Shown: piece by piece, positions 34,148-44,953 of the stretch
Layout: each line of letters starts with the position of its first letter
Numbering within the stretch: the stretch's first letter is position 1
DNA from: Poronia punctata
Taxonomy: Eukaryota > Ascomycota > Sordariomycetes > Xylariales > Xylariaceae
Direction of reading: 5' to 3'
Length of the DNA: 64,000 nt
Assembly (NCBI GenBank): GCA_022579005.1
Contig: MU401547.1
Location: 62,001 to 126,000, forward strand
Made by a program: the position numbers and the translations under genes
The notes under the pieces: model-generated
Databases searched by the model: none
What the model saw: the letters and a program-made list of their open reading frames with translations, nothing else
What the model was told of the DNA's origin: nothing

Positions 34148-37100
34148 GGCGGTGGTTCTTTTTCGCTCGGAGTCGCTGGCTCTGTTTTGTCTTAGACGTG
34201 CCGTCCGGATTGTCCTCCAGTACCCGGTTTTAGGGGAGGGGTTGCTGAGCTGTCGGGTTCGAGACTCGTCGAGACCCTTTACTGGTGAACTGGCGTGGCG
34301 TGGCCGCCTCCGACCGATAAACTCCGACAAAGGGACCTAACAAATAGCGAGTAACAGAACGATGCGGGCGACGTAGCGGAGAGAAGCTAACTCGAAACTT
34401 GCGCGACAAGACGGGGAGTGGCTGGACGGGCGGATTGAAGCTCGACTTTTCTTGGTCCACGTATGTACCTTATGTACGTGTGTATGCGCGTCCGTAGGTA
34501 AGTAGCAGCTTGGGTGGGCTTGTGCATATGCGAAAGCTAGGTAGTAGGTAGGTAATTATGTATGTAGCCTGCTGCTGAATTTTTCTTTCCTTTTCTTTTT
34601 CCTTTCTCTCGTTGGCTTTTGGCGCGATAAAATCGTTGGTCAATCTAATCGGGTTGGTCGCCCTTTCTCGCTCCGTATCCTGTTCCTTCTGAATATCGGT
34701 TATGACCGACCGACCAGAGACCGAATCACCCCCGGAGAAATAGTATAACAATGATAAATGAGGATTGAAAAGGGAAGGAAGGGCCCCCACGGCATAAAAA
34801 AGGTAGTCTCTCAGCCACGTACTCTTAATTGCTTGCTTGCTAAGCTTGCTCGCTCGCTCGCTCGTTCGTCCCGTTCAGTCACTCTCTTCTCTTCACCCTT
34901 ACCTATCTGACTCCTCTTTGCCGTTCGTTTCTCCTCCCGTGTCGGTGAAAGTGTAAGACTAAGAATAGGCGACTAAAGGCTGGGTAACTATATGTAGAAT
35001 GATTGTCGTAGGGTCCCACTACCTAACGGGCGGGTAATGCAATCCTGAGGTTATCGAGATACCTATTCCGGAGATGCTTATGATGGAGTTCCACAAGGCT
35101 TATGGAATGCCAACGAGGAGGCTTCAAGAAGATGAACAGGAGACAGAAGATATCAAAAAAAAAGAAGAGGCAAGCTCTCTGACGATCCGACGAAGAGAAG
35201 GGAAAATGGAAAGATGAACCGGTCGGTCAGGAGAAACGTGCACGTACAGCCAACTGCTCGTACAGTATATTGCGCCGCACTTGGCTTCCGTTGCAATCTG
35301 CAGTCAGAGCAAGATATACCGGGGATCGTATAGCGAGGATTGGAGGATGATGTGCGCTGGGGACCCAATACTGCCAATGTCACCTACCCACAAGGTACTT
35401 CGGTACCCCTAAACCTGCCCTACATGTACTCGTAAGAGGTAGAAAGTATCGTAGAAGAACGTACGAGTAATATTACTGAGTAATACAGTAGGTACATTGG
35501 TATAGTGGAGTTGCTAGAAGCGGTGCTTGGCGGGGTCCCAGTACCAGACAATCGGGCCAAGACCTCATCAACGAGCGCCCGGCTTCGAGATACCGTTAAA
35601 TAGATCGTAATAAAGGACTGTGCTAGGTCAGATAGTGTGAACCAGAACCTTTCCGCGCTTCTGTCAAGCGATCCAATACTAGGAGACTAGTAGGGTATAA
35701 TATGGCATGTGCACCGATAGGCCAGACGAGGCGGCAAATCACGTACTAAGAAAGCTTTTCTACAAATTGTACCGAGTATTTTGTGTAGGTAGTACACGAC
35801 GGTCCTTTGGAAGTTGTACATTGTACAGTGTGTATTATGGATGGCTACGAGAACAACGTGTCGTACGTAATATCAATCAATGGTGGAAATTGGCACGTAA
35901 TGTGTACTTTCAAAACCTACAACTTGGGCGAATAGGCAGGTACATGGCTCGTACTAAATGGATGGTTTGTTCCACAGCTGCTGAAATGCCATCAAAGTTA
36001 AAACGTTGTTGGGCAAAGTACGAATAAAAGTCCCATCTTCTCTTTGACCTTGGCATTAACTACCTTACTTGGGTTCAAAGTGGCGTTACACCATCCGGAT
36101 ACCGAGGTAGGATTCGCAAACGTCATTCAGTAGACGAGACAACGTAACATCTTTTTAAGACAGACCGTTGAGTTGGAGGCGGCGCAGCGCCGTAACGGGA
36201 CCACGGCAGCCTATTACTTCCACGAGAAAGGACCTCGCCTCGACGGCGGAAGGGCGGGCAGAAGCCGGTCGTTGGTCTAGGTAGGTACGAGTACTTGCAA
36301 AATACCCAGTCCCCAGTCTCCCTAAATCCTAACAACACCTCTACATCGTTAACGATTGGAAAGAAGGCTGCAGATGTCTTGCCCGCTCCAAATAGCATGG
36401 ACACATGGAGTTTCATCGGGGTTTTCCGCATCTCGTCCTCATCTCTTCAGCCTCCCTCTCCAGCCATGCTCGAATCCAGGGTTCCAACAAACTTTCTCGA
36501 TTTTTCCTCGCATGTGCATCGGTTCGTCTCTTGTCAGCATGGTACTTTTTGCTACCCACATTGGGGGCGACCCGATGGGAACATCCCCGCGCACCCCCGG
36601 TCGATTGAAGAACGGCCAACTGCCTATGTAGGAAGGGGAAACGTGGGATTGGGAGACTTTGAGAGGTTGTGCATGTGCGGTGTTTGCGCACGAGACAAAC
36701 CCCACCCCTTGGGTATCCTAAACGTGCGTATCACACCATGCGAATGTGACACAAACTGCTGGCCAGAACATATTCTTGTCAGCCTGCCTACATGGGGGAA
36801 TACAACCTAGACGGATTGAAGCCTTGAGGAGAAGGACGGCAGAAAATCCCATCCGCGACCAAAGCCAATGTTAGGTTTGTCGAACGGTACCTTATTGCCA
36901 GCAAAGGTCGGGATGACGACGGAAGAACCAGACTTAAATCACAGAGCGTCCGGCCTGGCCGTGTTAGCACACGGGTAAAAGTAGGCAGGTAAGGTAGGTA
37001 GACCGAAGGAACGGCTATGCCCGTCGTTTTTTTGGTTTCCGATATCAACGTAGCAGCGGGGTTCCATCGGCCGCATACCCGAGACTCGAAATGCATCTTA

Positions 37101-38760
37101 TCCCTGTTATGACTTGCTTGTTCGCCCGCCGCCTTTTCAGCCAAGTCCATTCCTTCTTTCTGTATTCGCGCCTGGGTTCCTTACGGAGACACGACACCCA
37201 TGGACCTGGTACTCAGCTCTCAAAACGGGGACGGGGTGTTGGTTCGCTTAAGTTTGTGATCTTGGTATTGATCGGATTTTATCTAGCCCGGGCTGGCCTC
37301 CTGCAGACACGCAACTCGACAGTCTCTCCAACGAACATGAGACAATGCGATTGCATTGCTTACTGCATCATCTATAGATTATATCGTCGCTGTGCCGCAG
37401 AGGGGATAATGTAATCACTCGAGCTGAAAACTGTAGCCTACTTTCAAGTCAACGGTCGCCGAGTAGGTACCCACGAGTATCTGAAGTAATGATACACACC
37501 AATAAACCCGGCAACCTCCTGAACCCCTATTCTTAAATGCAGTTTATCTATTACCCAACATCTATTCTCGGTAGGTGAGCAAACCCATTTTGGGAATAGG
37601 ATTCTTTTTTGATTCGTTCCCTGAGCGATGGATTCGCTGCCCGGACTGCCCGTTCCTGGATCCCATGGACAGGGGGCTCATCAGATGTCGTACATGAATC
37701 CTTCTTGTCTTATGTGTGGATAAAGCTTGGGATGTTCCCACGTATGATGCTACCTCGATAGTATTTATATATTTGGACTTTTGTTTCCGTTGCAACCCTC
37801 GGTAGGTTATGTGCGTCGCAAAGCACACTACCTACCTACCTACAACGTTTTAATAATGTACGTGTAGGCTTACCCGTTACTGCAGGTGGTGGGTGGTCGT
37901 CGTGGGGTGCCCGTGGGGTTGCTTGTAACTTGTGTGGGTGAACCTTCCCACTGGTAGCTCTTCTGTACAACTGCTATTCCCTACAATACGACCCCAAAGC
38001 GCACTCTAAAGCCCCTCCAAAGCCCTTCCTACGGGGGAGATGGGAATGGTCATCAAGCACTTATTATCATAACAGTTTTTCCGGTCCTTTTGGCTGCCTG
38101 TAACTGAATGATAACCCGGCGTACGGCCGTAAAGTATGTGTAGGTAGAATACTATCCCCTGTTGTCGGTCGATGGTATGTAAGTAGCCCCTATATTCTTG
38201 CACCGCATTGTTCGTCGCGATATGTGAACGGCCGGTAGCATATTGTGACGTACCTATAATACAATACGCCCGGTTTGATAAGAGCGTCATCGTTCACGAA
38301 TAACGTAGGTATAGTGTTTGGGTATTCCCATGTACCGTCTAAAGATGGATAGACGAAATGGGAAATAAAGACCCGGAATGGGGCCGTGATCATCACTATC
38401 GCCGAGCCTGCGTGAAGTGCAGAGGTGATGTTAGGGACATACGGAGAGCTCGACACCTAAGTGTGAGGCAGGTATTGGATATGGTCGGATTCGAATGAAC
38501 TATCAAGCAGTAGCTTGTCGAAGTAACTTCTAGGAGAGTTGCAGGATTAGACATCTATTAGTGCAAGGTTCAGTTAGGGGTAATCACACGATGTCTACTA
38601 CTTGAGAATTATGTACTGGTATACTATGAGAATAAAAACGACTCTGGTATAATGGGAAAGAAGAAATGATCTACTATATGTGCTATCAAGTAGTGGTGAC
38701 AGGTAACTAAAGATCTATGAACCGCTTAGCCAACCAGATACACTGTCAGGTTATGTCCGA
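34148..38760. other. Long gene-poor spacer upstream of urc4
   Basis: About 4.6 kb without a supported gene. ATG frames at 35707-36027 (106 codons) and 37091-37414 (107 codons, one hydrophobic stretch) match nothing recognised and have poor codon character. The part nearest urc4 holds CT-rich promoter-like sequence and a CTTG/CTCG repeat (34828-34872). Short CCTACC/GGTAGG strings are scattered throughout. Confidence 0.5.
34828..34872. repeat. GCTT/GCTC tetranucleotide repeat
   Basis: Imperfect run of GCTT then GCTC units upstream of urc4. Confidence 0.8.
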
Positions 38761-39789
38761 TCAAACAATCCGTAGAGACTGTACCGTCCTTTTCCTGTTC
38801 AACGATTTCTCTTCCGTCACCTTCTTGCGCAAAGATTGGATGATATCAAGAATCTCTCCACGCGCCTCTTTAGGATCTACTTGTATATCGCCCAGACTCA
38901 ACGTTCGGAAATCCTGCAGTCCTTTGAACTCGGGACTGAGCATATGGAGGATAAAGTATCGCGCGAGACACAACACGATAATGCCGCAGCTGTCCCCATC
39001 AACCTGTTGAGGAGATGGCACAGAAGAGAAGCCTAGCATGGGCTTGTAAACATCCGTCACTCCTCCGGAACCGAAGAGTAAATCGCCCAAGACCTTTGAT
39101 GCACGCTCCGCCCAGGCGTTATTCGCCCCGTTCAGGGAATCGTAATGCGTCGAGGTCCGCGACTGGCAGTCCACCAAGAGCAGGGACCAGTGTGACCCGC
39201 CTGTGGAATCGAGGTTGGTGTTATTGTTGATGGGAACGAAGATGCAGGATGCGGAGGATAGGTCGGGTAAGACGGCATTTATGTTGTCGATGGAGCTGCT
39301 GTGCATGACATAGAAGGCTACGGAAGGGTTGAGAAGGATTACGTGTCCTTTCAAGTCGTTGGGGAGGAGTTCCTGGGAGAGAAGCTCGAAATAGAGAGCT
39401 ATGTTTGTGTCCTCGAGCCAGCCGGCTTCAAAACATGCCATGTCGGCATGCGTTACGGTTATGCCGTTATATAGGAGGTAGGGCTCTTGAGGTTTGGGTG
39501 TTTCCTCGGGACTTGAGGGGGGAGCCCAGGGAGCTCGAGGGGTGGGGGATGCTTGGAAAGTCGGTGTGGTCTGGGGAGCCGCCCAAGAGGTTCGGGGGGC
39601 AGGGGGTTCTTGAGGGGGTGGTATGGTTGGGGGAGCCGCCCAAGGGGCTCGGGGTGTAGGAGATTCTTGGTGAACTTGTGTGTTCTGGGGAGCCGCCCAG
39701 GGAGATCCGGTGGCAGAACTTTGTGGAAGGGTTGACTTTTCCCTGGGGGGCCGAGGAGCTCGGGATGTAGGACGTCTTTTGGTAGGCAT
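38761..39789 (-). CDS. den1: NEDD8-specific cysteine protease Den1/NEDP1 (SENP8 type, family C48)
   Basis: Single exon, 342 residues. The catalytic domain begins at about residue 104 (YLLYNGITVTHADMACFEAGWLEDTNIALYFELL). It carries the Ulp1-fold triad: His200 in GGSHWSLL, Asp217 in HYDSLNG and Cys268 in DGDSCGII, with Gln262 in SPQQVDG as the likely oxyanion residue. The substitution pattern fits Den1 (NEDD8 maturation and cullin-independent deneddylation) better than SUMO proteases. The first 100 residues are a Pro-rich extension with 3.3 copies of a 19-residue unit containing PWAAP, absent from the usual roughly 220-280-residue relatives. It should act in cytosol and nucleus. Confidence 0.88.
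   Translation of the reverse strand: MPTKRRPTSRAPRPPREKSTLPQSSATGSPWAAPQNTQVHQESPTPRAPWAAPPTIPPPQEPPAPRTSWAAPQTTPTFQASPTPRAPWAPPSSPEETPKPQEPYLLYNGITVTHADMACFEAGWLEDTNIALYFELLSQELLPNDLKGHVILLNPSVAFYVMHSSSIDNINAVLPDLSSASCIFVPINNNTNLDSTGGSHWSLLLVDCQSRTSTHYDSLNGANNAWAERASKVLGDLLFGSGGVTDVYKPMLGFSSVPSPQQVDGDSCGIIVLCLARYFILHMLSPEFKGLQDFRTLSLGDIQVDPKEARGEILDIIQSLRKKVTEEKSLNRKRTVQSLRIV
39514..39702. repeat. 57-bp coding minisatellite in den1
   Basis: A little over three copies of a 57-bp unit encoding 19 residues (core PWAAP...SPTPRA), at protein residues about 30-92. The period is a multiple of three, so the frame is kept. Confidence 0.85.
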
Positions 39790-40580
39790 CTTGAAAGAAT
39801 TTAGAATAGTTTTTGATGATTATAGCTGCTTATAGCTGCTTATAGCTGCTTAAAGCCGGAATATTGTATGTCGGGCAATATAGAGATGGTTAGATCGGAT
39901 GTTTGATTATCAGCAGTAGAGTGTTTATTTTGTTGGTGCGTGTAGCCAGCACCTTAATTTATACACCTCTGTTCAGAATAGACTTTGATACTGCATGTTG
40001 TTGGCATAACAACAAAGCAGTTGTACTAGGAACAACCCCTTTGATTTACGGGTAGCTCCAAGGTATAGTTTCAAGTCGCTTGCGGATCCATGTCTGGGGA
40101 AAAGCCGAGCACCTGTCAACAGGGAGACAGTAAACAGTAAGTGAGGTCTACTTTGGAGCTACCATGCGGTTCGAAGATAATGTTTATTCTGGCAGACGTC
40201 AGTGCTATGAGGCTGCAGTCCCTTTGATTTATGTGTGGCGAGAGGTAAAACACACGTAGAAGATAGGAGTCACGGTACGAAATAGGTAGTGACAAAGGGA
40301 TCTCTTGTTCTCTGACGACGTTGCCATTGTGTATACTAACTCCCCTGGCCCGGGCTTCAAAGCACTGGCAGCCTTACAATGAGAGATGGAGACCGACGAA
40401 ACAATCGCATTGTTTTAAATAACAAAAAAAACAAGCTACAGGTATGATGTGTATCTGCGCTTATACCAGAGCACGGATAAAGAGGTAAGTTGGCCCGATT
40501 CGAGAGACTGCATGCGATGGAGATAAGGATGATAACTTGGGGGAGGTGTCATCTAGGTACCTAGCTTAGGCCTCATGTTG
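39790..40580. other. Spacer with den1 promoter
   Basis: Holds the den1 upstream region and the 3' side of the second HET gene. No coding frame supported. Confidence 0.55.
39821..39850. repeat. Three tandem TATAGCTGCT units upstream of den1
   Basis: Three exact 10-bp copies within 61 bp of the den1 start codon, probably in the 5' leader or core promoter. Confidence 0.9.
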
Positions 40581-42332
40581 TTAGAATCCTCTATTGAATA
40601 GTCTACGTATGATCCTTCTAGCACTTTTTCTGTCATCTGGTTGGCTCGGCTTGTTCAAGCGTTCACTTCTGATTTGGAGGACGGTGTAAGGGACGCTCTT
40701 TCCTCCCACATCCAGCTCCCGACTGCTGAGATCCACAGTGTGACGCCATGGGTGACAAGTTGCGGATGTCCGATCCAGTGCATTGTAGTTTAATAAAATG
40801 TCTGCTACCCTCGAGGGCAAGAGATCGCTCTGCTCTAGACCAGCCGGTACCTGATCCCATGCGAAGACCCCGTACACCGGCCACCCGTTCACATGGGCAC
40901 ATACGATGCAAATCCCCGGCCCGCCCACTATTGTCCGGATCTTCCAATATCCCCAGAACTGGGGACGTCGGTAGCTCAGAAGGATGGAATTCCTAAAGTC
41001 CCAGTCGATCTCGGGATGTGCCACCACGCTTGTCTCCTCGAGTATTTCCATCGTTTCCACCGAGAGTTCGATCTTTACCGACTCTACCCGACTCATTTTC
41101 ACCATGTCATTTAGGTCCGAACTCTCTTTACAGCATATGAATTGCGGCTGGGGCAGCTTCGAAGCTCGGGAGACTTCCAAATCCACGACTGTGTCGTATA
41201 ACCATGGTTTTCTGCGGGCAAACAGGCTCGGTCCGTACTGCTCCAACGAGACGAAACGAATATTCTTAGGTTCTCGAGCATCAACACAATCGAGGGGCAA
41301 AAAGTAACTCCCGGTCCTCGACTGAACACCTCTGACGATTCTGATCATGTTGAGTGTGCGAAGCCCTCGGCTAGTCATGCCATATTCACCGCCTCCGTTC
41401 CATTCGATAGCTGGCTTGACTAGCCACCGACACGACTTGAACTCGCTCGGCGAACTCGCCCACAGGCTTCGAAACGCGCGGTGGTCGGACATGGTGGCAG
41501 TCCAAGCAAAGATGGAGAGGTCATTGCTAGACCTTACGATCTCTTCCTGAAGTCTTATGAAAGCTTTGTTGCCCTCGCCATACAAGAGCGGCAAATTGAT
41601 ATCAAAGATACCGAACAGGCAGTAGGCCATATCCTCGACCCTCCTCGTCTGTCGATTCGCGGCCCACGACATGCGTCTACCAACCAGCACCTGGTCCAAG
41701 GGGCTTCCGTTCAAGACGGCCTCATCGATGCTGGTAATCCATGACAAGATGGGGGCCAGCTGCAGCTTAGACCCGAAGCAGAACCAGTTTTGGTCGTAGA
41801 ATTCCACAACTCTGGGCGCTATGAGTTCTTGTAGCGTCCAGCCTCTGTAAAACCATCTGCATTTTCCCAGCGCCTTTCTGATCCGGAGGCGTATGTCGAC
41901 CTGTGTGGAGGTGAGAGGAAGGGGATCACTGAACCCACGTTCTACGTCGGTGAAGGTCTTGAACGAGTCGACAATGTCCTCCTCTGTCATTTCAAAATCG
42001 GGAGCATGCCGGTAGTCAGATAGAAAGACGTAGCACACGGTCGAACCTTGATATAGGGCGAACATGGAGTTTATTGCTTCGGACAACTCGGCGCTACTGG
42101 ACTTGTCGATGCAGCAGGTGTCTATCCAGGCATAGCGGATCCCCTGGCTCATGGCCATTTGACATGTCGCTTGAATCTTGGCGTATCCTTTCATCTGTCT
42201 GGCCTTGGACAGGTCTTTCATGTCCTCTAGTGTCACCTCATTGTCGCTCCAGGTATGCGATAGGATGGCATACCGTGGAGGTGACTGTACCCATTCCTCA
42301 AGCTCAAGTGTCGCGCAATTGAGAAGTCTCAT
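40581..42332 (-). CDS. HET-domain (heterokaryon incompatibility) protein
   Basis: Single exon, 583 residues, ATG at 42332. HET motifs in order: MRLLNCATLELEEW, YAILSHTWSDNEVTLEDM (21-38), YAWIDTCCIDKSSSAELSEAINSMF, RGWTLQELIAPRVVEFYD, RMSWAANRQTRRVEDMAYCLFGIFDINLPLLYGEGN. The N-terminal half resembles the HET gene at 7424 closely, but a typical short linker replaces the His-rich insert and an extra stretch (HAPDFEMTEEDIVDSF...) precedes the RGWTLQEL motif. The C-terminal half has no recognised domain. Predicted role is allorecognition and programmed cell death. I found no partner gene beside it. Confidence 0.92.
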   Translation of the reverse strand: MRLLNCATLELEEWVQSPPRYAILSHTWSDNEVTLEDMKDLSKARQMKGYAKIQATCQMAMSQGIRYAWIDTCCIDKSSSAELSEAINSMFALYQGSTVCYVFLSDYRHAPDFEMTEEDIVDSFKTFTDVERGFSDPLPLTSTQVDIRLRIRKALGKCRWFYRGWTLQELIAPRVVEFYDQNWFCFGSKLQLAPILSWITSIDEAVLNGSPLDQVLVGRRMSWAANRQTRRVEDMAYCLFGIFDINLPLLYGEGNKAFIRLQEEIVRSSNDLSIFAWTATMSDHRAFRSLWASSPSEFKSCRWLVKPAIEWNGGGEYGMTSRGLRTLNMIRIVRGVQSRTGSYFLPLDCVDAREPKNIRFVSLEQYGPSLFARRKPWLYDTVVDLEVSRASKLPQPQFICCKESSDLNDMVKMSRVESVKIELSVETMEILEETSVVAHPEIDWDFRNSILLSYRRPQFWGYWKIRTIVGGPGICIVCAHVNGWPVYGVFAWDQVPAGLEQSDLLPSRVADILLNYNALDRTSATCHPWRHTVDLSSRELDVGGKSVPYTVLQIRSERLNKPSQPDDRKSARRIIRRLFNRGF

Positions 42333-44418
42333 GGCACAGAAATTGCCTTGCCGTAACGCCGGCTTCCTGATATTGCTGCATGGACGCGGTCGATTATGGT
42401 CGCGCCATCTAGGTAGGTAGCTCGATGTAGGAACCGGCTAGAAGTTGGAAATGCAGTCACTGAAAGAGGCTTACGCGTACATAGGTATTTATTCAATGAT
42501 TAGTCTGAACATGGCCACGGACTGTGATGTTTTTGTTAGTTCTGTAGGAAAGCTTAGGTCCTGTAGATCCAAAAGCAATGATTCGTCAATCGTCAGTCGG
42601 TGGCGGATTTGGTTAGGCCAACTCTTTTCGGCGATGTAAGAGATCTAGACATATACCCTTGTCAGTCCTACCGGTACATAGCGAAGCCCTTGTCGCGATG
42701 CTCGTCCATACTCGCTTCACATACTTACCTACTCAGTAGACCTACTAGTCACCTAGTCTCAGTGGTAATCCGCCTTCAACATACTCTGTCGTAGGGATCG
42801 CGGGTTTCAGTTGAGATTCGTGACGGGTACGTTTGTTTTCCTGCATAACATCCCGTTGCCTTAGTATCGCATCGCCTTTACAAGATAGCCGAGCTTCAAT
42901 ACACCAATTGGCAATCTCAAATGAGGCAACCGTGCCTCAAGAGTCAAGACCACAGCTGGTCAGTCTTACGCGTCTGTAACCCCAGACCCGACTTCACCGA
43001 AACACCAATCAAGATTCATATTATGCTTATCGCATTCAAGTCACGTTTCGCCTGGTCTCCGAAAAAATATCTATCTACATGTTGTTAAGTAGTCGTGAAG
43101 TATGAGAGTCACATAATGAAATAGACATATGTAATACATTGCAGCACAGCCTCTTTCTCATTTCGACATTGCTTCCTCCGCCACTAGTGAGTATGTTGTA
43201 CATGTACGTTTAAATTGTGTTTGATGCAATCCGGCGACAGGAAGCGGGGGGGGGGGGAATGTTTATCCACGTGCCTTGGTGTCAATTGTCACCCCCTACT
43301 TCTTTTCCGTTACATACCGTCGATAAAATGCAATGGCCGCTCTTACTGATCCAAACATACACGACCATGCGCGCATGTGGGCGATCGACTTACCATTGTT
43401 AAAACTTAACTAGCTGAAATCCAGTTGGAGCTGATTCCCGCTCAGTAGCTAGTGTTCATTTTATTGGCGAGAAATATCGGCAAAGGATGCTGCGTGCAAA
43501 CGGATGAAGGTGGCCAATCGCACTTGGAGTATTGGCTGATTGTAGACACAGATCATTCTCTTCAACCGCCGAGATACCGATGCAGCTTATGTCAAAAGCC
43601 TGACCGACAATTCCTTTGTCCTCCATGCCTCTGTGAAGAGTTGACGTGGGTACCGGACTATATAGTGGCAGGAACTCCGATCTGGAGTCGGTCTTGAGGT
43701 CCCATCTACACAAGCAATAAATAAATAGCTAAGGTATAGAACCTACATACATGTATGTAGATAGGTACGGTTTAGTACGGCACCCACCCACCCGGCGCAC
43801 GAGGGTAGGGCGCCACCCACCTCCCGTTCCTCAGTGTCGAACCGACTTTATAAAGGATATTGCAGACTGCAATGTTGTAGGGCAGAGCTATGTATGACGT
43901 AGGTATCAAACGATCATGAGATCGTCAATCCAAACGAACTCGCGAGGAAAGCACGCGAGGCGGGCCGCCGCACTCAGGGGCGGCGGTTAAGGTACACGTG
44001 GTAGAGTGGAATTGAATCCGTGCGGTATACCACGGTGTGAAGTATCTTAAGTGATCACCGTGTTCTTCTTGGACTTTGGTTAATCCAAAGGGATGACAAA
44101 GAGGTGGCTACGTGATACCTAATCCCTCGGCCTCGATATATGTTCTTGGAATCTACTCGTACAGGAATATTGCATCGATAGGGCGTGATTTGGTGGGAGA
44201 TAAGCGCTGTTTTCGGTAGCAGGAGTGGTCGCCAGCCCAGCAGCGGCTGGAGCGTCTTCCGAAGCGGATGAATGAGAAGTGATAATCGCATTGTTACCTC
44301 CTGCATTGTTTCCCACTGAACCAAGACCAAAAATATGACAATTGATCCTCTCGCCTGGCCGGTGACAGTTAGGTATTCTGTAGGCATATGTGGGTTAGAT
44401 TGGGTATCGGGAAGGTCT
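42333..44418. other. Spacer, no gene seen
   Basis: Upstream of the second HET gene. Small frames (e.g. 43452-43697) start at non-ATG codons. It contains a 12-base G run at 43246-43257. Confidence 0.55.
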
Positions 44419-44425
44419 TATATAA
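44419..44425 (+). promoter_or_regulatory. Possible TATA box
   Basis: TATATAA, 163 bp upstream of the ATG of the interrupted frame at 44588. The intervening leader is A/C-rich, as in many fungal 5' UTRs. Assigned by sequence only. Confidence 0.35.
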
Positions 44426-44587
44426 CGGGCTAGCGACGCTTACGCCTGCTTTCCGGTGTAGCATAACGCAACACATCCACCCAAAATCATCATCTCTTTG
44501 CAGACTCCCAGCCAAAGAGACACATACATAGACCTAGAAGACCAACAATAATCTAGCCAAAATCACTGTCAGAAAAAACTCCAAAAA

Positions 44588-44953
44588 ATGTGGCTAATCA
44601 GTTTCAACATCATCATCCACAATATGGTGTGCGACGCTCGGCCTGTGTATCCTTATCCGCCTAAGCCCGGTACACAAATCGTCGAGTCTATGTGGGAAGA
44701 ACCAATTTCCTGCTGCACTTCGCTCCATGTCCGTCCTGGTTCCTCTGTTCAGAAATATTAGGTGTTCAGTTGTTGTGAAATCACGATTACGCACCATGCC
44801 TGCGACTTCGCTGACGATATCCCGGATTACCATCGTTACGTGCCGGCGGAGCCTCCTGTAGCCCCGACCGTTTTGTCTGGTGAGTTGCTCGGTCCGGAGT
44901 TCTGGCGCCTGCTCGACCCGACTAAATCGTTAGATCGGTTAGCCACCTGTTGA
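44588..44953 (+). pseudogene. 122-codon frame of unknown function broken by one in-frame TAG
   Basis: From ATG 44588 the plus-strand frame reads 57 codons, meets a single TAG at 44759-44761, then stays open for 63 more codons to TGA 44951-44953. Text on both sides looks protein-like: DARPVYPYPPKPGTQIVESMWEEP before the stop and DDIPDYHRYVPAEPPVAP plus LLGPEFWRLLDPTKSLDRL after it. I recognise no family. It could be a pseudogene with one nonsense change, or the TAG could be the 3' end of a short intron whose donor lies upstream. The minus strand is also open across much of the region, which weakens the case. Confidence 0.3.

Noticed and set aside
35707..36027. 106-codon plus-strand ATG frame as a gene
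   Set aside because: Cys/Trp/Arg-rich composition with no motif; looks like random spacer sequence.
36295..36810. 171-codon plus-strand frame as a gene
   Set aside because: Starts at TTG, has no domain, and competing frames on both strands cover the same bases.
37091..37414. 107-codon plus-strand frame with one hydrophobic stretch as a membrane protein
   Set aside because: No homology recognised and no conserved context; a hydrophobic run alone is weak evidence.
43246..43257. 12-base G run as a functional quadruplex element
   Set aside because: A single homopolymer run with no neighbouring G tracts; could also be a sequencing-sensitive site.
44594..44833. 79-codon minus-strand ATG frame opposite the interrupted plus-strand frame
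   Set aside because: Open without interruption but antisense to the TATA-linked frame, and it has no recognised family; neither strand is proven.
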